15,441 bases of DNA from an uncultured Lachnospiraceae bacterium (GTDB lineage Bacteria; Bacillota; Clostridia; Lachnospirales; Lachnospiraceae). The notes under the pieces are model-generated. The model did not search any database, was not told where the DNA came from, and worked only from the letters and a program-made list of their open reading frames with translations. The stretch covers positions 1 through 15,441 of the forward strand of contig CAJTTU010000030.1 of NCBI GenBank assembly GCA_910579325.1. The letters run 5' to 3'. This document shows positions 15,253-15,441 of this stretch, piece after piece; position 1 is the first letter of the stretch, and the number at the start of each line of letters is the position of its first letter. The position numbers and the translations under genes were made by a program.

Positions 15253-15290
15253 GATGGGCTGTCTCCTTTAATCAAGCGTTCTGTTATTTC

Positions 15291-15441
15291 CTAATTATAC
15301 TGGCCGCTGGCCAGGGCTTTGTAATCAAAGGACATAAGGACCCTTCCGTCTTCTACAGTCACCATACCGTCCAGCAGCTTCTGACGGCGTTTGATCGGAA
15401 TGGGATGAACCTGATTCAGATCGATATCCATTACCTTCTGA
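15291..15441 (-). CDS. cheW: CheW-like chemotaxis coupling protein, C-terminal part
   Basis: Only the last 49 codons lie in the window; the gene continues past the right edge. The end reads VMDIDLNQVHPIP...LLDGMVTVEDGRVLMSFDYKAL. It matches the last part of a CheW domain, in which a PP-like turn is followed by a GhhhhDGRhhhhhD strand pair. CheW links chemoreceptors to the kinase CheA. Its place directly upstream of cheR in one run supports this. A CheV or a CheA regulatory domain would end similarly, so the exact name stays open. Confidence 0.6.
   Translation of the reverse strand, partial: QKVMDIDLNQVHPIPIKRRQKLLDGMVTVEDGRVLMSFDYKALASGQYN

Noticed and set aside
1..15441. CRISPR array, insertion sequence, integrase, tRNA or rRNA genes
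   Set aside because: I saw no regularly spaced direct repeats, transposase or integrase motifs, or tRNA/rRNA-like conserved stretches.

Overview
The window looks like chromosomal DNA of a Gram-positive anaerobe of the Clostridia, most likely Lachnospiraceae. The reasons are strong GGAGG-type ribosome binding sites, mid-range GC, a metG-tatD-rsmA order typical of Firmicutes, and protein styles (URO-D-like methyltransferase next to a PucR-type regulator, short leaderless Amidase_3) that I associate with gut Lachnospiraceae. The species cannot be named from the sequence alone.

Region by region. (1) 1-2735 is the wreck of an ABC transporter operon. A near-consensus promoter with a perfect 9-bp inverted repeat at its start site and a terminator-like hairpin leads into a lipoprotein gene broken by two frameshifts. 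An ABC ATPase that stops soon after Walker A follows, then a permease that lacks its front half; an internal deletion appears to join these last two. A clear terminator closes the unit. (2) 2784-3344, minus strand, is a leaderless N-acetylmuramoyl-L-alanine amidase. (3) 3413-3988 is a complete YefM-YoeB toxin-antitoxin module with its promoter and paired palindromic operators. (4) 4021-7913 is a housekeeping block of metG, tatD and rsmA, with a strong promoter, a perfect 19-bp hairpin in the metG leader, and a terminator after rsmA. The RNase M5 gene often found between tatD and rsmA is not there. (5) 7934-12283 holds an SLC13-type anion permease, a URO-D/MtaA-like protein with an intact H-x-C...C metal site, a terminator, and a PucR-like regulator. 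This reads as a small regulated uptake and methyl-transfer (or related) module. (6) 12261-15441, minus strand, reads cheW (partial), cheR, cheB and a membrane-anchored C39-like peptidase, and converges on the PucR-like gene with a 23-base overlap.

How the genes work together: metG, tatD and rsmA serve translation and nucleic acid maintenance. YoeB and YefM form a self-contained toxin pair under their own operator. The permease and methyltransferase are probably one transcript, and the downstream regulator is the obvious candidate to control it. CheW, CheR and CheB couple receptors and adjust receptor methylation in chemotaxis. I found no CRISPR array, insertion sequence, tRNA or rRNA. The best candidates for something undescribed are the permease-methyltransferase-regulator module, the metG leader hairpin, and the orphan operator/attenuator left in front of the decayed ABC locus.
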